NCBI GenBank assembly: GCA_950295325.1
Contig: OX485806.1
Coordinates: 15,438,001 to 15,502,000, forward strand
Length of the DNA stretch: 64,000 nucleotides
Source of the DNA: Polytrichum commune
Taxonomy: Eukaryota > Streptophyta > Polytrichopsida > Polytrichales > Polytrichaceae
Direction: 5' to 3'
The notes under the pieces: model-generated
What the model saw: only the letters and a program-made list of their open reading frames with translations
Databases searched by the model: none
Told to the model about the DNA's origin: nothing
Part shown: positions 49,641-62,342 of the stretch, piece after piece
Layout of the letters: every line of letters starts with the position of its first letter
Position numbering within the stretch: the first letter of the stretch is position 1
Position numbers and translations under genes: made by a program

Positions 49641-52600
49641 GATCTCACTACATCCTTAATATGCCTCTAACCAATATTTAGAGAATATGTTGACAACTGT
49701 GTGAATAAGAGCTCTCCTAATGTTATGCTCGTCATACTTACCTTCAAGATAATCAATAGCTAAATACCAAGATCTCGATAGGCCGACAATTTTAGAAAAA
49801 CCTAGTACTTCGCTGGTGGTAGAATCATAGCCAAGGGAAACGATAAGCATTTGAATGTAAGCGTTTGGAGGTTAAGCTATCTGTGAGATAAAAGCAGATC
49901 AGAAGAGATTCGAAACAACTCCATTAAATGCAAGGTATTCTGCTTGTGTTCAAGAGCTTGAATGCCAAGTGATTCTATCGTGCCTGGTGATAAACCAAAA
50001 TTGTGAAGGTCCTCACTGTGGCGTCAACTTTTTGAACTGTTCAGTTTTAAGAATATTAAAGATCGAGGGAACTAAAATAAAAGACATGCCCATCAAGCCC
50101 ATCTAAATAGTCAAAAACAATGTCCGCACATTGAGAACGCTAGGGCAATCGTGAAGTCCATCCAGTTTCCTGCAGGTGATGTGTCCAGATGTGTGGTACA
50201 AGCATATTTTGTAAGGTGGAGAATACATACCTGATGCCATATATTACCATTTGGCAGTGATGAAAATCGTGTGATTATTCACATGATCATCTTGAACATC
50301 TTCATATGCTTCGATGACCTCGTCCTTCTGTGTCAAAAATAATGTGAGTTGGAACAAGGAAATTGTAGGTTTAAATCTAAAATTAGACGCACAAACAACC
50401 AAGTTGCACAAGTCCCAATTAGACCTCAACAGCGCAGAAAGAAGCTACATAGTTCTTAAATACTTCTCTGCAACAAAGTTGTGAAAGTGAACCATTAACT
50501 TGATAAATGACTGATCTTGACTGAACTGAACTGATAAGCAACCATGGGGTTCTACAACTCGCCCAAAACTCAAAATCAAATAAACCTTTAAGCACAATGT
50601 GTAAATCATAAGCAGTTTGGGTGTCTCAACAGCAATCCAAGATTCAATTGCTCACCTAAACATGAATTCAAAAGTTTAATTCAATAATCTCATGGGATTG
50701 GACAAAACATCACAACCACACCGACCTTTTTTCTTTTCCAAGGATCCTATACCAGAATATTGATCAACTCAAGGTTTAAGGATGGTAGTCAACAAAAGGA
50801 CACCATCCAGTAGAGTCTCCACTACAGAAAAGTTTGGAAGAGAAAACTGCACTTCAGACTTGATCCTCACCCAGACATTTTTTAGCCTACCATTTAGAGT
50901 ATCCCATTCCAACTCTTTCCAAGTTGGATAAGGAGACTTGTAGAGCAAACACTTTGCTGTTGGTTCCAAAAAACTGGAGAATAGAAGCTGACAAGAACAT
51001 ACTACCAAGAAGCAGAGGTTATAATAGATCACTTCACCAACATGACTTATGCACATAAGTCATTTCTCTGTGGCATTTGAATTCAAATCACCCCATCATT
51101 CACCTAGACAGTAATGAGACTCTTAGTGCCATCAAGACGTCAACGACTCTCCTGTATATTATTAGGTAGTTCCGAAGTGCTATCCTTGTACTTATAGAAC
51201 ATGGTCATTTCATAGCTGAGTAATTTTTTATTACCAACCAAACTTGCTTCACAGGGTCTGTAAGAGAAAAGAAAGAACAAATCAAAGTCTATTAACAATC
51301 ATTTCACTACTATTTTGAGGCTTTAGAATCTCTCATACATACAATGCTCAGTTCTTGCGATAATGAAAAATAGTGGCAAAGGAACTGCCATCTCCACTCA
51401 GCAAATCAAAACTATGTAAGCTCTCCAGCTCAGGTCATGCAAGAAAAGACAACGAGGGGTAGATTAAGCTCTTAAATCCTTTAAACCAAGTTTTGTTTGA
51501 CCAGAAATAATCACCCCTAAATCCCATGATCCTAAAGAGAGGTGCAAGTTAGTTCCTTAAGAGTCAGGTGGAAAGAAGAAAATTTCAGAAGACAGAAAAT
51601 GAGGCAGGTGTTGACAGACTATGAACTCGAGGTGAATGCACAACAAGAAACTATCCTCTCTCTGTCCAACTTGATCTGCAAAGAAAGATTCCTGACCAAG
51701 TGACTACCATATAACTGCCAGAGAACATATAAGCTGCCAGACATATATATATTCTCTAGCAGCAAATCATAGATCTCTACCTAATATGAACTTTATCCAC
51801 CACCAAAAGTGACTGCATATTTTCTACCCCACAATGGAGCACCGCCAACAAAAAGGTGGTGCTAAGAACAAGGTAGAACCCTCCCTTCCAACCTGTGCAC
51901 CCCCAATTGATAAAAGGCCTTCAGTTTTTGGATGTGTAAATTTTAGACTTGGACATGTGCCTATACTTTAGAGTCCATTGTAGGTCACGGGTTCGGTAAT
52001 TTATCAGCACATGCTTGGAGGTATTGTGAAAATTTGAACAAAGAACATTCTATTATGGTTCATTGGGGGTCAGACTCATTTTGGCACGTCAAGAGGTGCT
52101 AAAATGAGTTTGGCCCTCAATGAACAGAAGTAGGTTGCCCTTCATTCATATTTGAGCACTACCTCTGAGCAGGCACCAAAAGTGAAAAGAAATTATTGAT
52201 GGGAAATTTGATGGGAAATTATACAGGAACAACTCCTGATGACAAATTCCATCGAGTTGTAGGACAACTATATTGACAAGAGAAAGAAAAAGTAGAAAGA
52301 GAAATCTGAATAACTGGACCAAGACATAATATGCCTTTGATAAATAAACTCAAAGCAGAAAATACCTTTTTGAGGAAGTACTGGCCTCTTGATGAACACT
52401 TTTCAGCCAAGCCCTCAATGTACTTGCTTGGCACCTGCACCAAAGGCATATATAGATTCAGTTACTAAATGTTCCTCCCAGGGCATGGGTGAAAAGACAA
52501 CTTACCAGTCCAACAAAGCAACCAACACCAATCTGGAACACAAATTGTATGTGTTTAGACTGGAGCTTTAGCAGTACCTGCCGCGTGAAACAGAAAGATA

Positions 52601-54300
52601 AGATCCACAGTTTCATCCTCTTTCTTTCTGGCCTCTGGCTATCATGAACGCCAATGAAACCACAGAAAATCATCTCAAAAAGAATGCAGGCACCACATGA
52701 GCTTCCAGACTCCGCCTTTGATGTCTGGAAGCTGTCAGGGCGCCGGCATAGTAAATCCCTTGTCACTGCTCATTATGGGGTCAAGATTTTAAAACTGGCC
52801 CTACCTAGAGTCAACCACAATCTATTGTCATCACCTCCTTGACATCCAAAACGCTCAGATGTTTAAGGATGACATAAAATCCGTTTACATGTACTTCTTC
52901 AAGGTTAGGTACATCTCAGGAAATAGCAGATAGATAGCTGTGGCACAGGCGCAGGAAAGCCATCTATTTCCTTGCCCCAAACTTCTCCTTCAGAGCACAC
53001 AAGCTTAGATACAGTCAGGAGAGGGCCTGAAAGAAAGCCAGTAGCCATAAAACTCTCTCTGCTTAACAAGAAAATACAATCATATATATTTGAGAGCATG
53101 CTCTGTGCAATACACCCAGATGCATTTTCTCAGATCATAAGATTTAATACTTCTTTGAAACGAGAAAAGAAGGAACATCCAAAAAAAGGTTCACGACAAC
53201 ATGCAGCTGACACTTCAAATGCGTGCAGGCTGGGCAAATTGAGTGCCGCAAGCTCCAGTTTGAAGCCCCATGCATTACACATAAATTGGTGCAAGTGACT
53301 CAAATTCAGGTCATCTTTCACCTCATTTGAACAACCTGCATGCAGCGGTGTGGAAAAATTTGGATCCTACATTTATAAGAAAAGTTACACCAGTTCGCAG
53401 TGAGGTCCAAGAAGCCAACATAAGCACATGCTGGAACTTCTTCTTGATGCCCACAGATCGTAACAGCTAGCTTAGGGTCCATCCTAGGCGATAAAAGACA
53501 AGGTCAGTCCCTTCAGGCAACATACAGGAAGCTGTGGAAGACCCTCTCAAATTCTAAATGTCTGTAAAACAACTTCCTGTTGCTAGCAAACCTAAAGCAT
53601 GTAATTTCCGTATACCATCTAAAAAGCCTTCACAGCCTGCAGCAGGTCCTAATGTCACCACTACTACATACGTAACCCCAAAACCTCATTTAAACAACAA
53701 GGTGTTTTGGACTCTTTTCTCTGTTCTCCATCAACCGACCTCAGCATCTTTTGAAGGGACGATGCACATTTGTCAACAGTGGCTGCCCTATGCCATGCCA
53801 TGGACCCAGCAATTGATTAAAATGAAGCCAGGTTTTGCATGTAAGCACCGCATGGTACAGCCACACTCTTACATAATAATATAACATGCCATGGCATTTG
53901 GGTTTGCCAATTTGAACATCATCTTCTCTCATAAAATCTTCCCTTCCAGCAATCACCATGTACTTCACTGCGTATGATATTCCACAGCAACCACAAGGTT
54001 CAACATTCTCCAGTTGGCTGCCTACGGCGGGCACAGATATCTGGCACCCTGAGGCGCTGCCCTGTCTGTGTCTTGAGGGCATGGGTTTGGGCCAGCATGA
54101 CACTGGAATCAAACCCATCCCAACAAAGCAATAAATCTGTATCACGAATACGCATAGGTGAGGAACTTCATTGAAGAGAGATTTCTTTCTGACATACTGA
54201 TGAGTTCTGGTAAATTGGAACCGGCGGAGAACAATAAAAAAAAAAGTTGGAGAATCGTCCTTCATACTAAGTGCCAATGAGAGGACGCAGCACTTGGAAA
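49641..54300 (-). other. Unresolved gene-like stretch
   Basis: The sequence is less AT-rich than the transposon-filled flanks and shows minus-strand peptides next to splice-like sites. Examples are VPSKYIEGLAEKCSSRGQYF ending at an AAG/GTATTT donor (about 52,382-52,440), KDEVIEAYEDVQDDH after an ACACAG acceptor (about 50,280-50,327), AIDYLEG before AAG/GTAAGT (about 49,740), and LENVEPCGCCGISYAVKYMV (about 53,930-54,010). The phases I tried do not join cleanly, and I recognise no family. It may be a decayed gene, a long non-coding RNA, or 3' sequence of the gene at 54,466. Confidence 0.3.
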
Positions 54301-54465
54301 TATAAATACAACTACTGCTGCCAGGGAGGCATCTTGTTTACACTGTATCCAAAATCACCATAAATGAGGAGGTTCAAGACTTACGTTCTCATACCCCAGT
54401 AGGCTTAAAAGCTCAACATACAACAAACAAACAAACGAAGGAACTGAAATCTGTGATGGAACCTC

Positions 54466-57400
54466 TCAATAGTAGGTCTGCTGCTGAGCTGCTCCTTGAA
54501 GAGTATATCCACCAGCAGCTTGTTGTGGAACTTGTTGCATCACACCATACTGAGCACCATAGGCGGGTTGAGTTGGGTAAGAGGTTGCTTGAGGCATCTA
54601 TTAAAGGTTCACATTAAACATGTCAGGTCACTGGCAGCCACACTGTGGTGCAACCAGAATTAAAATTATTGATATTTTCCCCCCAATGCACCTACATTAG
54701 ACATCTCCCAGTTTCAACACCACTGTGGAATTGAAGGTAACATCTCACCTCTTGAACTGGAACAGGAGGGTTGACCATGTACTCTTGATTTACAGCATAG
54801 CCAGTGGCATAGTTATGTGCTGGAGGAGCATATTGGTTGCTGTACATTTGAGTAGTAGGTGGTTGCTGCTGTGCTCCTGCCTGACCAATTGAACCTGCAC
54901 GTCCATACAAACCAAGTGGGAAGACATCAATTACTGATTTGTTCAATGTGATCAAATCATTGTGAAAGTTCTGCAATTGCTAGAAACTGAGACGTAATAG
55001 TCAGAAACTAAGCTCTGAGGCCATAAACTCATAATAGCAGTAGCCTTGTTTAATTCGACTCATAAACGCCTGCAGCTGCAGGCTCTCCTCAGCAGATTGC
55101 AAGAACCCCATACTCACCAACAAAATGTGATCCTTAAGGATCTGAATTGTAAAACTAATGCCAGGATATAATGGAGGGACAACAATCATAAACACAAATT
55201 TCTGAAGTCCAGTATCTTACCAGTTGGAAGTGCAGCTGAAGGCTGAGGAGCTGCATCATAAATTGAATAAGGGGTTCCCCCTTGAGCTGGACCTCCCACC
55301 ATTGTAACAGGCATGCTTGCTTGTTGTGTAGGGACATGTTGTGTCTGACCCATGCTGTGGCCTACTGGTACTCCTTGAGTTTGTTGCACATACGCATTGT
55401 ACTGCTGTTGTTCTTGGGGACGTACAATAGGTGCCCTGTCTTCCAGAAAAATTACCAATTATTACCGATCATCCATGTGACAATTTAATGTCCTAAAATA
55501 GAATCCTAGAGCAGCACACGAAAGAATCAACAAATCTAAACATGGCACAACAGCTTAACCAAGTAAGTGTCATGACATACTCTGAGATAGAGAAATTAAG
55601 CTCCACAGAAAACTACAACAGACAGGTTATAGCACAAACCTGGCTGCATCATTGTACATTGGTTGCTGCACAACTGGCAACCTGTATCCAGATTACACCT
55701 TGTTAATTGGTTGAGACACAACACATCTGATTGATGCAAATTTGGACAATACATCTGTCAAGAAGTTGAAATAATTTGACTGCACACTGCACCTCTATTC
55801 TTATACTTGATTCTACAGCAGACAAGTAAAGATAGCCTAAACAGTTTGAGGTCTATGCCATTCTCATCTTCCCACCCACTGAACCGAAACTCATGAGCTC
55901 AGAATAGCCACAGTACATACACACTATTACTTAATCAGAGAAATTGTGAGAGGAGTGTCAAAAGACAACCTTGGAGCCTCGGAATACATTGGCTGTGCAG
56001 GATAGCCCTGTGCACCTCCAGCTGGCTGCATTGAAACCTGCTCAGGGGCTTCTATGCGTTGGCGAGGAAGACCTCTCTGTGCATCTACAAATCTAGGGTC
56101 TTCTTCCTGTAAGGTACTTAATGGAAATTAGTAAAGGTTCCATATAAAGGAAGCTATTTACAATGACTTGTGTCACATCAGTAAGTATACAAATATATAT
56201 CCAAGACCATTACTGTAGTGAACAGAGGAAGTAAATAAAATTGTACCATGGAAGTAAAAGGTCGCTTCATTCCTGCCACTTCGTACTCGCGATTAGGAAC
56301 ACCATAACCTCCAGGAGGTAACTCTCGGCCACCATAACCAAGTGCAGGAGGTGGAAGCTCCCTACCACCATACCCACTCCCACCCATATCACGGCCACTG
56401 TAGCCTCCACCCAGACCTCCACCACCAACATAATCTCTCCCTCCAAAAGCTCCACCTCCATAACCCCGTCCACCTTGGATTCTATCATACCGCTCAGCAT
56501 AAGTTTCAGCATGGTTTGGCATCCCACCACGGCCCCCACGGAATGAAGGATTGTATGCACCACCTCCCCGTCCTACATACCTATCTCCATAACCAGTACG
56601 ACCCCCTCCTCCACGGGGAAAGTCATTACTGTAACCACTCAAAGGTATTGTGTTTGGGTTGCTTGGATAGCCACCGCCACCACCACCCACAGCCCCACCA
56701 CCAGCACCCCCTCCAAAGTACATATCATTCCCACCATGGCGCCTGTTTCTCCCAGGTCCAAAACCCCCAGCCCCTCCATAAGAATTGTTGTATGTGTCAG
56801 GGGGAGGCCTCCAATCATCATTAGACCTCCCACGCGAATTACGGAATGGTCCACCACCGATGCCACCAGCAGCACCACCACCAGCTCCACTCTTACCCTT
56901 GCGACCGGGCCGATCGCGGTCACCAAACCTCTGTCTAGATTGGCCAGGTTTTGTAAATTCAGACTCTGGAACCTTCTCCATAATTTTCTCAAGAGCATCA
57001 GCAGCTGCCATTTGCTTGGCTCTTGCCTTGTTGCGGCCAACCCCAAATCCCTTGGTTGGAGGACCTGTGGCTCCCCCAGCAGCCCCTCCAATTATGGCAG
57101 TTACTTCAAATGGACCATTTGTTTCTGCTTTTGTCTCATAGTTGACTTCACAGTGGTTGCGGGAGGCATATTCATGCAAAAGAGAAAGAGGTGTTTTGTT
57201 GTGTAGCTTCTGATCCTTGCGGAGTCCTTCAATAACCCTGTGAACCTTAGTTTTCTTGTGCAACTCATAATCATCAGGAGAATCTGAACCAAACCCACAC
57301 ATTGAACACTCAAACTTGTCAAGGGTGGGCTTTGTTACAATTTCCCCGGCTACAGGTGCTGCCTGCTCAGCTCCTGCAGAGTCACCAGGAGCTGCAGTTT

Positions 57401-60400
57401 CTCCATCTCCATCAGGAACTACTGGTGCAGATTCAGGTTCTTCTGTGAGATCAGGCTTCTCTTCATCTTCCACTCCTGATGGATGGTCTTCTTCCGTTGC
57501 TTGATCCCTCAACGCATGCAAAAGCTGGTATCTTGAATCCATCTCATCATGACTGCGTTTTCCTCCACGTCTAGTTTTCCGATCTACCCTTTGTGTCCCT
57601 CCAGCTCCACGAGCACCACCTAGCCTTCCCTGATTTTCAAAACGAGGGACACTTCCCCAACCTGGTCCTGCAAAAGACAAGTGATACATAATAGTGGTAC
57701 TGTCAGTAATAAAAATACAAGAGAGTGTCAGAATTCCAAATAAAATACTTACTTATTTTCCCTCAGAACAACAGATAATCTTGCTGCAAGTCGTACACTT
57801 TACTTCAAACTGTCACATACCATCAAAAGGCCCTGGTCCTGATCCTGGTCCTCCTCTTCCAGAGCGGCCAGGACTTGATCCCACTCGATGGTCACCCCGA
57901 AACGCTGCAGGATATCCTCCTCGAACTCCTCCTTTAGCAGGTTTGCTTTTTAATTGTGGCTTTGCAAGCATGACCTTCATCTTCATCTGTCAAGGACAGA
58001 TCCAGTCGTAAGAGAAGTACAACATTTTGGCAGTGATTGGAGATCCACAGTAAAGCAAAAGGACCAATCCACCTCATGATAATGCGCAAAGATATGTACC
58101 TTTATGTCTCCATCACTGATTTCAGTATTGTTTATGGCTTCAATGCATGCCATTGCAGCATCACGTTCTAAATAATTTACAAATCCAAAATCCTTTCGCT
58201 TCGCAGATAACATATTACGGGCTAGAACTATGCGTTCTATTTCTCCAAATTTCTCAAAATGTTCCTTCACCTTCTCTTCATCCCATGTGGGAGGCATTCC
58301 ATCAACAAACACAGACTTCACCTGCATCACACAGCCATCACAGCAAGTAAATAATCAGATTTGTATGTGTTCCAGAGAATTGTGCTAACCAAAACGCCAC
58401 TACATTTCTTGCGAACAGATGAAATAGCATGTAACATAAGAAAAGAATGCCCTTGCAAAAAAGAATGGATGTCTTCACAATTGAATGTACCTGGGACATC
58501 GTATCCTCATCTGGTTCATTTAGTGGCTGTGCCCATGCAACTTTAGCTGAGCGTTCAGTCCCAAAGATAGCATCAGCTTGTTGTAGCCGGCGGAAAGCCC
58601 TCAAAGCCTCCTTGTGTGTGCCAAACTCAATAAACGCAAATCCACGGTTGACACCCTCAAGCTGAGGATCTTCCATCAGTGTCAATTCCTCAACGGTTTC
58701 AATTCCAAAGGTTTTCAATGTCTCCAATACCTGCAATCAAATACCCAACATGATGCACCACATGAGAAATGATTTGAGTAAACTGTTGCAAGTCCCCAAG
58801 GCCCTTCTCCACCAATAATATTATCACTTTTTGGTGTGATCACTACAAGATTTACATCCATGCAAACTTTGTACTCCAACCTAGGTTACATGCACTTCAA
58901 CTCCCAATGACAAAGCTGGCACTCACATTGTCCTTTTTCCATGATTTGCTGATATTGCCAAGGAACAGTGTGTCATTTTCCTCGCTTGGCAGAACCCCAC
59001 ATTCGCGACCTCGGATCTACACAAACACAGTTGAACTTTCAGTTTCAAGACGGAGGCAAATTGTCCAAGTCACAAAATTCCTGCAAAGCAGATTGTCCAA
59101 CCCTGAGGTGAACACACCAGATAAAGTTCAACATGTTAAAGTCCACACAACATTCACGTCATCACTTGAAGTACCATACCAACACAACCAATTGCCATCC
59201 TTAACCTCCTGGCACTACATCATGCATGGCAATGAAAACAATAGCCACCACATCACTAACTAACTCATTTGTACCCTGCAGATGGTAAAGATTCAGCTAC
59301 TGCTCATCTTCAATTACAAAATGATATCTCTAATCTAGTTACAGAATCCCTGTTGCACCCATCCAGCTACAGCTAAACTCAGATATGCTCAAACATTTAC
59401 AAAATGTTTCTCCCACTGTCCATCAAAAGTCCAATACAGCAAGACTCCTAACCAATCTGACACTAGCAACCACAGATCAACTACCAACTCATATCCAGCA
59501 ATCACCCAGAAAGTAAGCTTTTTCAAATCAGGTGTGTTCTTGGTATGGTACCCTTATTATTTAAAGGTTGGAAAGGGAGGGGCTAGACATAGACAATATT
59601 TTGTAAAAATAGCAACAACACTAAGATGCAGAAAGTACTAAAAGATCACAATGTAGAAGAGTGGCTGACCTCCACATGCTCCAATTCTTCAGCAGCCCGC
59701 TTTGCCATCGCTGTAGAGGAGTAACGAATGAAAGCATACCCTTTGTTTTTTCCAGTCTGTGGATTCCGCATCATTCGCACCTCAACCACCTCGCCACACT
59801 TCTCAAAAACAGACTTCAGGTCCTCATCTGTCGTGTCCTTATCAAGTCCGCCAACAAAAACCTCCAATTGTTTGTGCTTCCGCCTCTCAGAGATCGGCAA
59901 TGAGTGTTGTGCCTCAACATCATATTCTCCTACCTCTCCATTCAGCTCTTTGAGGTCATCCATATCACCATCTCTATCTTCATCCTTGTCCTCATCATAT
60001 TTCTCCTCTCCCCCATCTACATTGCACAGATCATGTTAGAGTAGCGTCTAGGTTTGAGGTTATGATCATCAGATAGATTCCTGTAACACATCATTCACCC
60101 ATTTGAATCACTAGAAAGAAGAAAGTTGAGGAATTCGTGGACTATACTTTCAATTTGGATAATAAAGCTACACTGCGTGGAAAGGACCGCCGTTATCTAG
60201 CTTAGCGCTCCATTTCACCTTCAAGCATTGTTAGATCACTACTATTTAACATCTAATTATGAAATGGTAATATAGCAGAGACACAGGCTACAAAAATCGA
60301 TTATCACTGTGTGTCCTCACCATCGCCCGCAAACCAAGAACTGCTCCCCTGAGCAGATATCTACTGTATACACATCATCCGCAATAACCCACAACAAGTG

Positions 60401-61462
60401 CGGATGGGGCATCATTCATGCATTCCGGATGGCAAATCCACAGTAAAACGAAAATCATCAACTTCACCCACCCCATCAGATAAACAAATGGTCGAAGAGG
60501 CATAAGTATCACATAAAATCAGATCACATTGAAATTTTAAATAATAGATAATGAACAAAACAAAACTACTTCTCACCTAAGAAATCATAATGATCACCAC
60601 CTATGTCCTTGTCAGCTTGGTCCATGCTGTCTTCCATATCCCCTAGAGGAACCTCAACACCTTCTTCCATTTTCTGCGCATCGTAATCCACCTCCATTTT
60701 CACAGGCTCAATTGTCTCCGCTTCCTCTTTCACAGCAACCTTTGATGCAAGTGGCTCTTCGCTTAAAATTTTCTCGGCCTCACCCTCAAGGCTCTCTGCT
60801 GACACTAACTGCGATTCCACCTTCACATCAAGAACAGGCACTTTCACTTCTTCATCCATAGCCATATGCTGAGGTTCGACATCGACCACAACAACAGAAG
60901 ACTCCGTCACCACGACCGAAGTAGTCTCAATTGACGAGGCACTGAGATCTGTACATACATCAACCAGAGAATGTTCCTCCGTGTGTTCTAGTTTCGTTAC
61001 AACCTCCTCGATTATTGTGGCTTCCCCATTCGCAACAGAAGCAATGACAGGCTCGTGTTCTTCTTGTGGTAGTCCCATAACTGCAGCAGCATTCTCTGTT
61101 CCTGATCCTGCTATACCTTGACCATTGGTGTCTAAGAACCTACTACCCTCCGAGGCACTATATTGGAGCTCAGTAGTAACTTCTCCTTCCACGGTTGCCT
61201 CCGTTTCCATAACTGCCACTTCCGTCGTCGTCTTAGTCGTTATCGTCTCCGTTAGGGTTACAGTTTCCGTCCCCGCGACATCGACCGAGAGTGCTGATGA
61301 TGACTCTGTCAACACAGCCTCCTGTGTTTCTACAACCTGTTCTTGCGCTTCCGCCTCGGCACTCGCCGCTTCTGCGGCCGCGGCCGCGGCTGCGGCAGCA
61401 GAAACCCTACCTCGCCCTCTCCCTCTGCCTCTTCCCCTTCCCCTCCCCGTCCCTCGCGCCAT
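54466..61462 (-). CDS. hnRNP Q-like RNA-binding protein: 3 RRMs, U1 zinc finger, dsRBD, RGG; 1347 aa
   Basis: Twelve exons: 61462-60577, 60016-59670, 59016-58927, 58730-58491, 58321-58100, 57986-57821, 57667-56247, 56106-55970, 55681-55640, 55435-55221, 54894-54749, 54597-54466. They total 4044 bases, all in phase with GT-AG sites. Order of parts: MARGTG plus (GR)n and nine Ala; acidic residues 296-330; RRM1 about 346-420 (VFVGG, KGYAFIRY); RRM2 428-510 (LFLGNI, RGFAFIEF); RRM3 522-600 (SVFVDGM, KDFGFVNY). Then a C-x2-C-x12-H-x5-H finger (C771, C774, H787, H793), a dsRNA-binding domain (809-880, ending GVGRNKARAKQMAAADALEK), a Gly/Arg-rich stretch to about 1110, and a Q/Y/P-rich tail ending QQQTYY. 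RRM sequence (RECGVLPSE, ARNMLSAKRKDFGFV) is closest, from memory, to the Arabidopsis At2g44710 type. Nuclear RNA processing is inferred from the family. Confidence 0.93.
57037..57363 (-). other. U1-type zinc finger and dsRBD coding segment within exon 7
   Basis: This segment of exon 7 encodes KFECSMCGFGSDSPDDYELH, then KVH and, after about 20 residues, the dsRNA-binding fold. The dsRBD shows the usual marks: TPLSLLHEY helix 1, CEVNYET strand, GPFEVTAI strand, then G-x-G-x-(N/K)-K-A-x-A-K-x2-AA-x2-AL helix 2. Between strands 2 and 3 there is a Gly/Ala-rich insertion (GGAAGGATGPP). Both domains sit in a single uninterrupted exon together with the RGG region. Confidence 0.85.
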
Positions 61463-62090
61463 CGCTACCTAATAAATCAACCGCCGCTTCGTATCCAAAA
61501 CCCCTCCGCCGATTCACCTCCAGTGCAATCCACAATTCAATAAAAAAATCCTCCTCCACCTCCACCTCCACCTCCTCCGCAGCAAGAACCAAAACCTACT
61601 CACTCGCTTAATCTACATACAGCAAAGAAAACTCGGACGCTCGCGCCATTAATAAAAAAAGACGATGCAAGAAGAAGAATTAATGACAGCCTTCCCACTG
61701 AATTCCAGAATCCGAAAACCAAAACCTCCAGAGTTTCCTTTTGCATCGATTCCCTTATGCCAATATAGGTACACGAGTCACTCCTCGATCGCAAAAGGAG
61801 ATGCCGAAAAATATATTTCGTGTGCGCATAAGCTTGTGTATATATAAAGCGCTGAATCCACCGGCAAGGCAAGGCAATGCAGCAACCCCTGCACGCTGCT
61901 TGCTACAATTGTTGGTGCGAGTACGGGTCCGATGTCGAAAGCGCTGGATGAGCCATGACCGAGAGAGCGAGAGAGAAGTGAGTAACTTTTAACCTCGGTT
62001 AGGGTTTGAAGGGGCTCTTTGGCAAACGAGCCAGACGACACTTCACCACAGCAGCAGAATGAATGGCATTTGCGAGGCAAAGGGGTTCCC
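61463..62090 (-). promoter_or_regulatory. Promoter and leader of the hnRNP Q-like gene
   Basis: A telo-box AAACCCTAA lies on the minus strand at 62007-61999, and a CT-rich tract (CTTCTCTCTCGCTCTCTC) at 61978-61961. TTTATATATAC at about 61848-61838 could act as TATA box, placing the start near 61,815 and leaving an untranslated leader of about 350 bases. Telo-boxes and CT-rich leaders are common in plant genes for translation and RNA-handling proteins. The assignment is inferred from position only. CCACC repeats (minus: GGTGG) at 61,553-61,576 lie in the leader. Confidence 0.5.
61999..62007 (-). promoter_or_regulatory. Telo-box (AAACCCTAA)
   Basis: Exact plant telo-box on the coding strand of the downstream gene, about 540 bases before its start codon. 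Such boxes are bound by telomere-repeat-binding Myb factors and are often found with TEF or site II elements; I do not see those here. Confidence 0.55.
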
Positions 62091-62342
62091 TACCTGGCAG
62101 ACTCAGAGGGCTTTCTGTTCCTTTCTCTTCTTTATTTTTCTCCGAATCTTAATTATTTCTAAGTTAAGGAGTTGCTCCCAAGTCCAGTTCATGGTGGTGA
62201 AATCCATCCTCGACTTTAATAATACCCAAGAGAGCTCTCTATTATTCCCAAAAGAAGGAGACTAAACTTCTTCCTTCAAGTTCTGCCACGTGTCATGCTC
62301 ACATTCGCTAACACTCCCTTGTATCCCATGTGGAGCCTACAG

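Noticed and set aside
56342-57206. Plus- and minus-strand alternative ORFs of 118-160 codons over the Gly/Arg-rich exon
   Set aside because: These are frame shadows of GGN-rich codons (His/Pro- or Val/Leu-rich products) in exon 7 of the RNA-binding protein gene.
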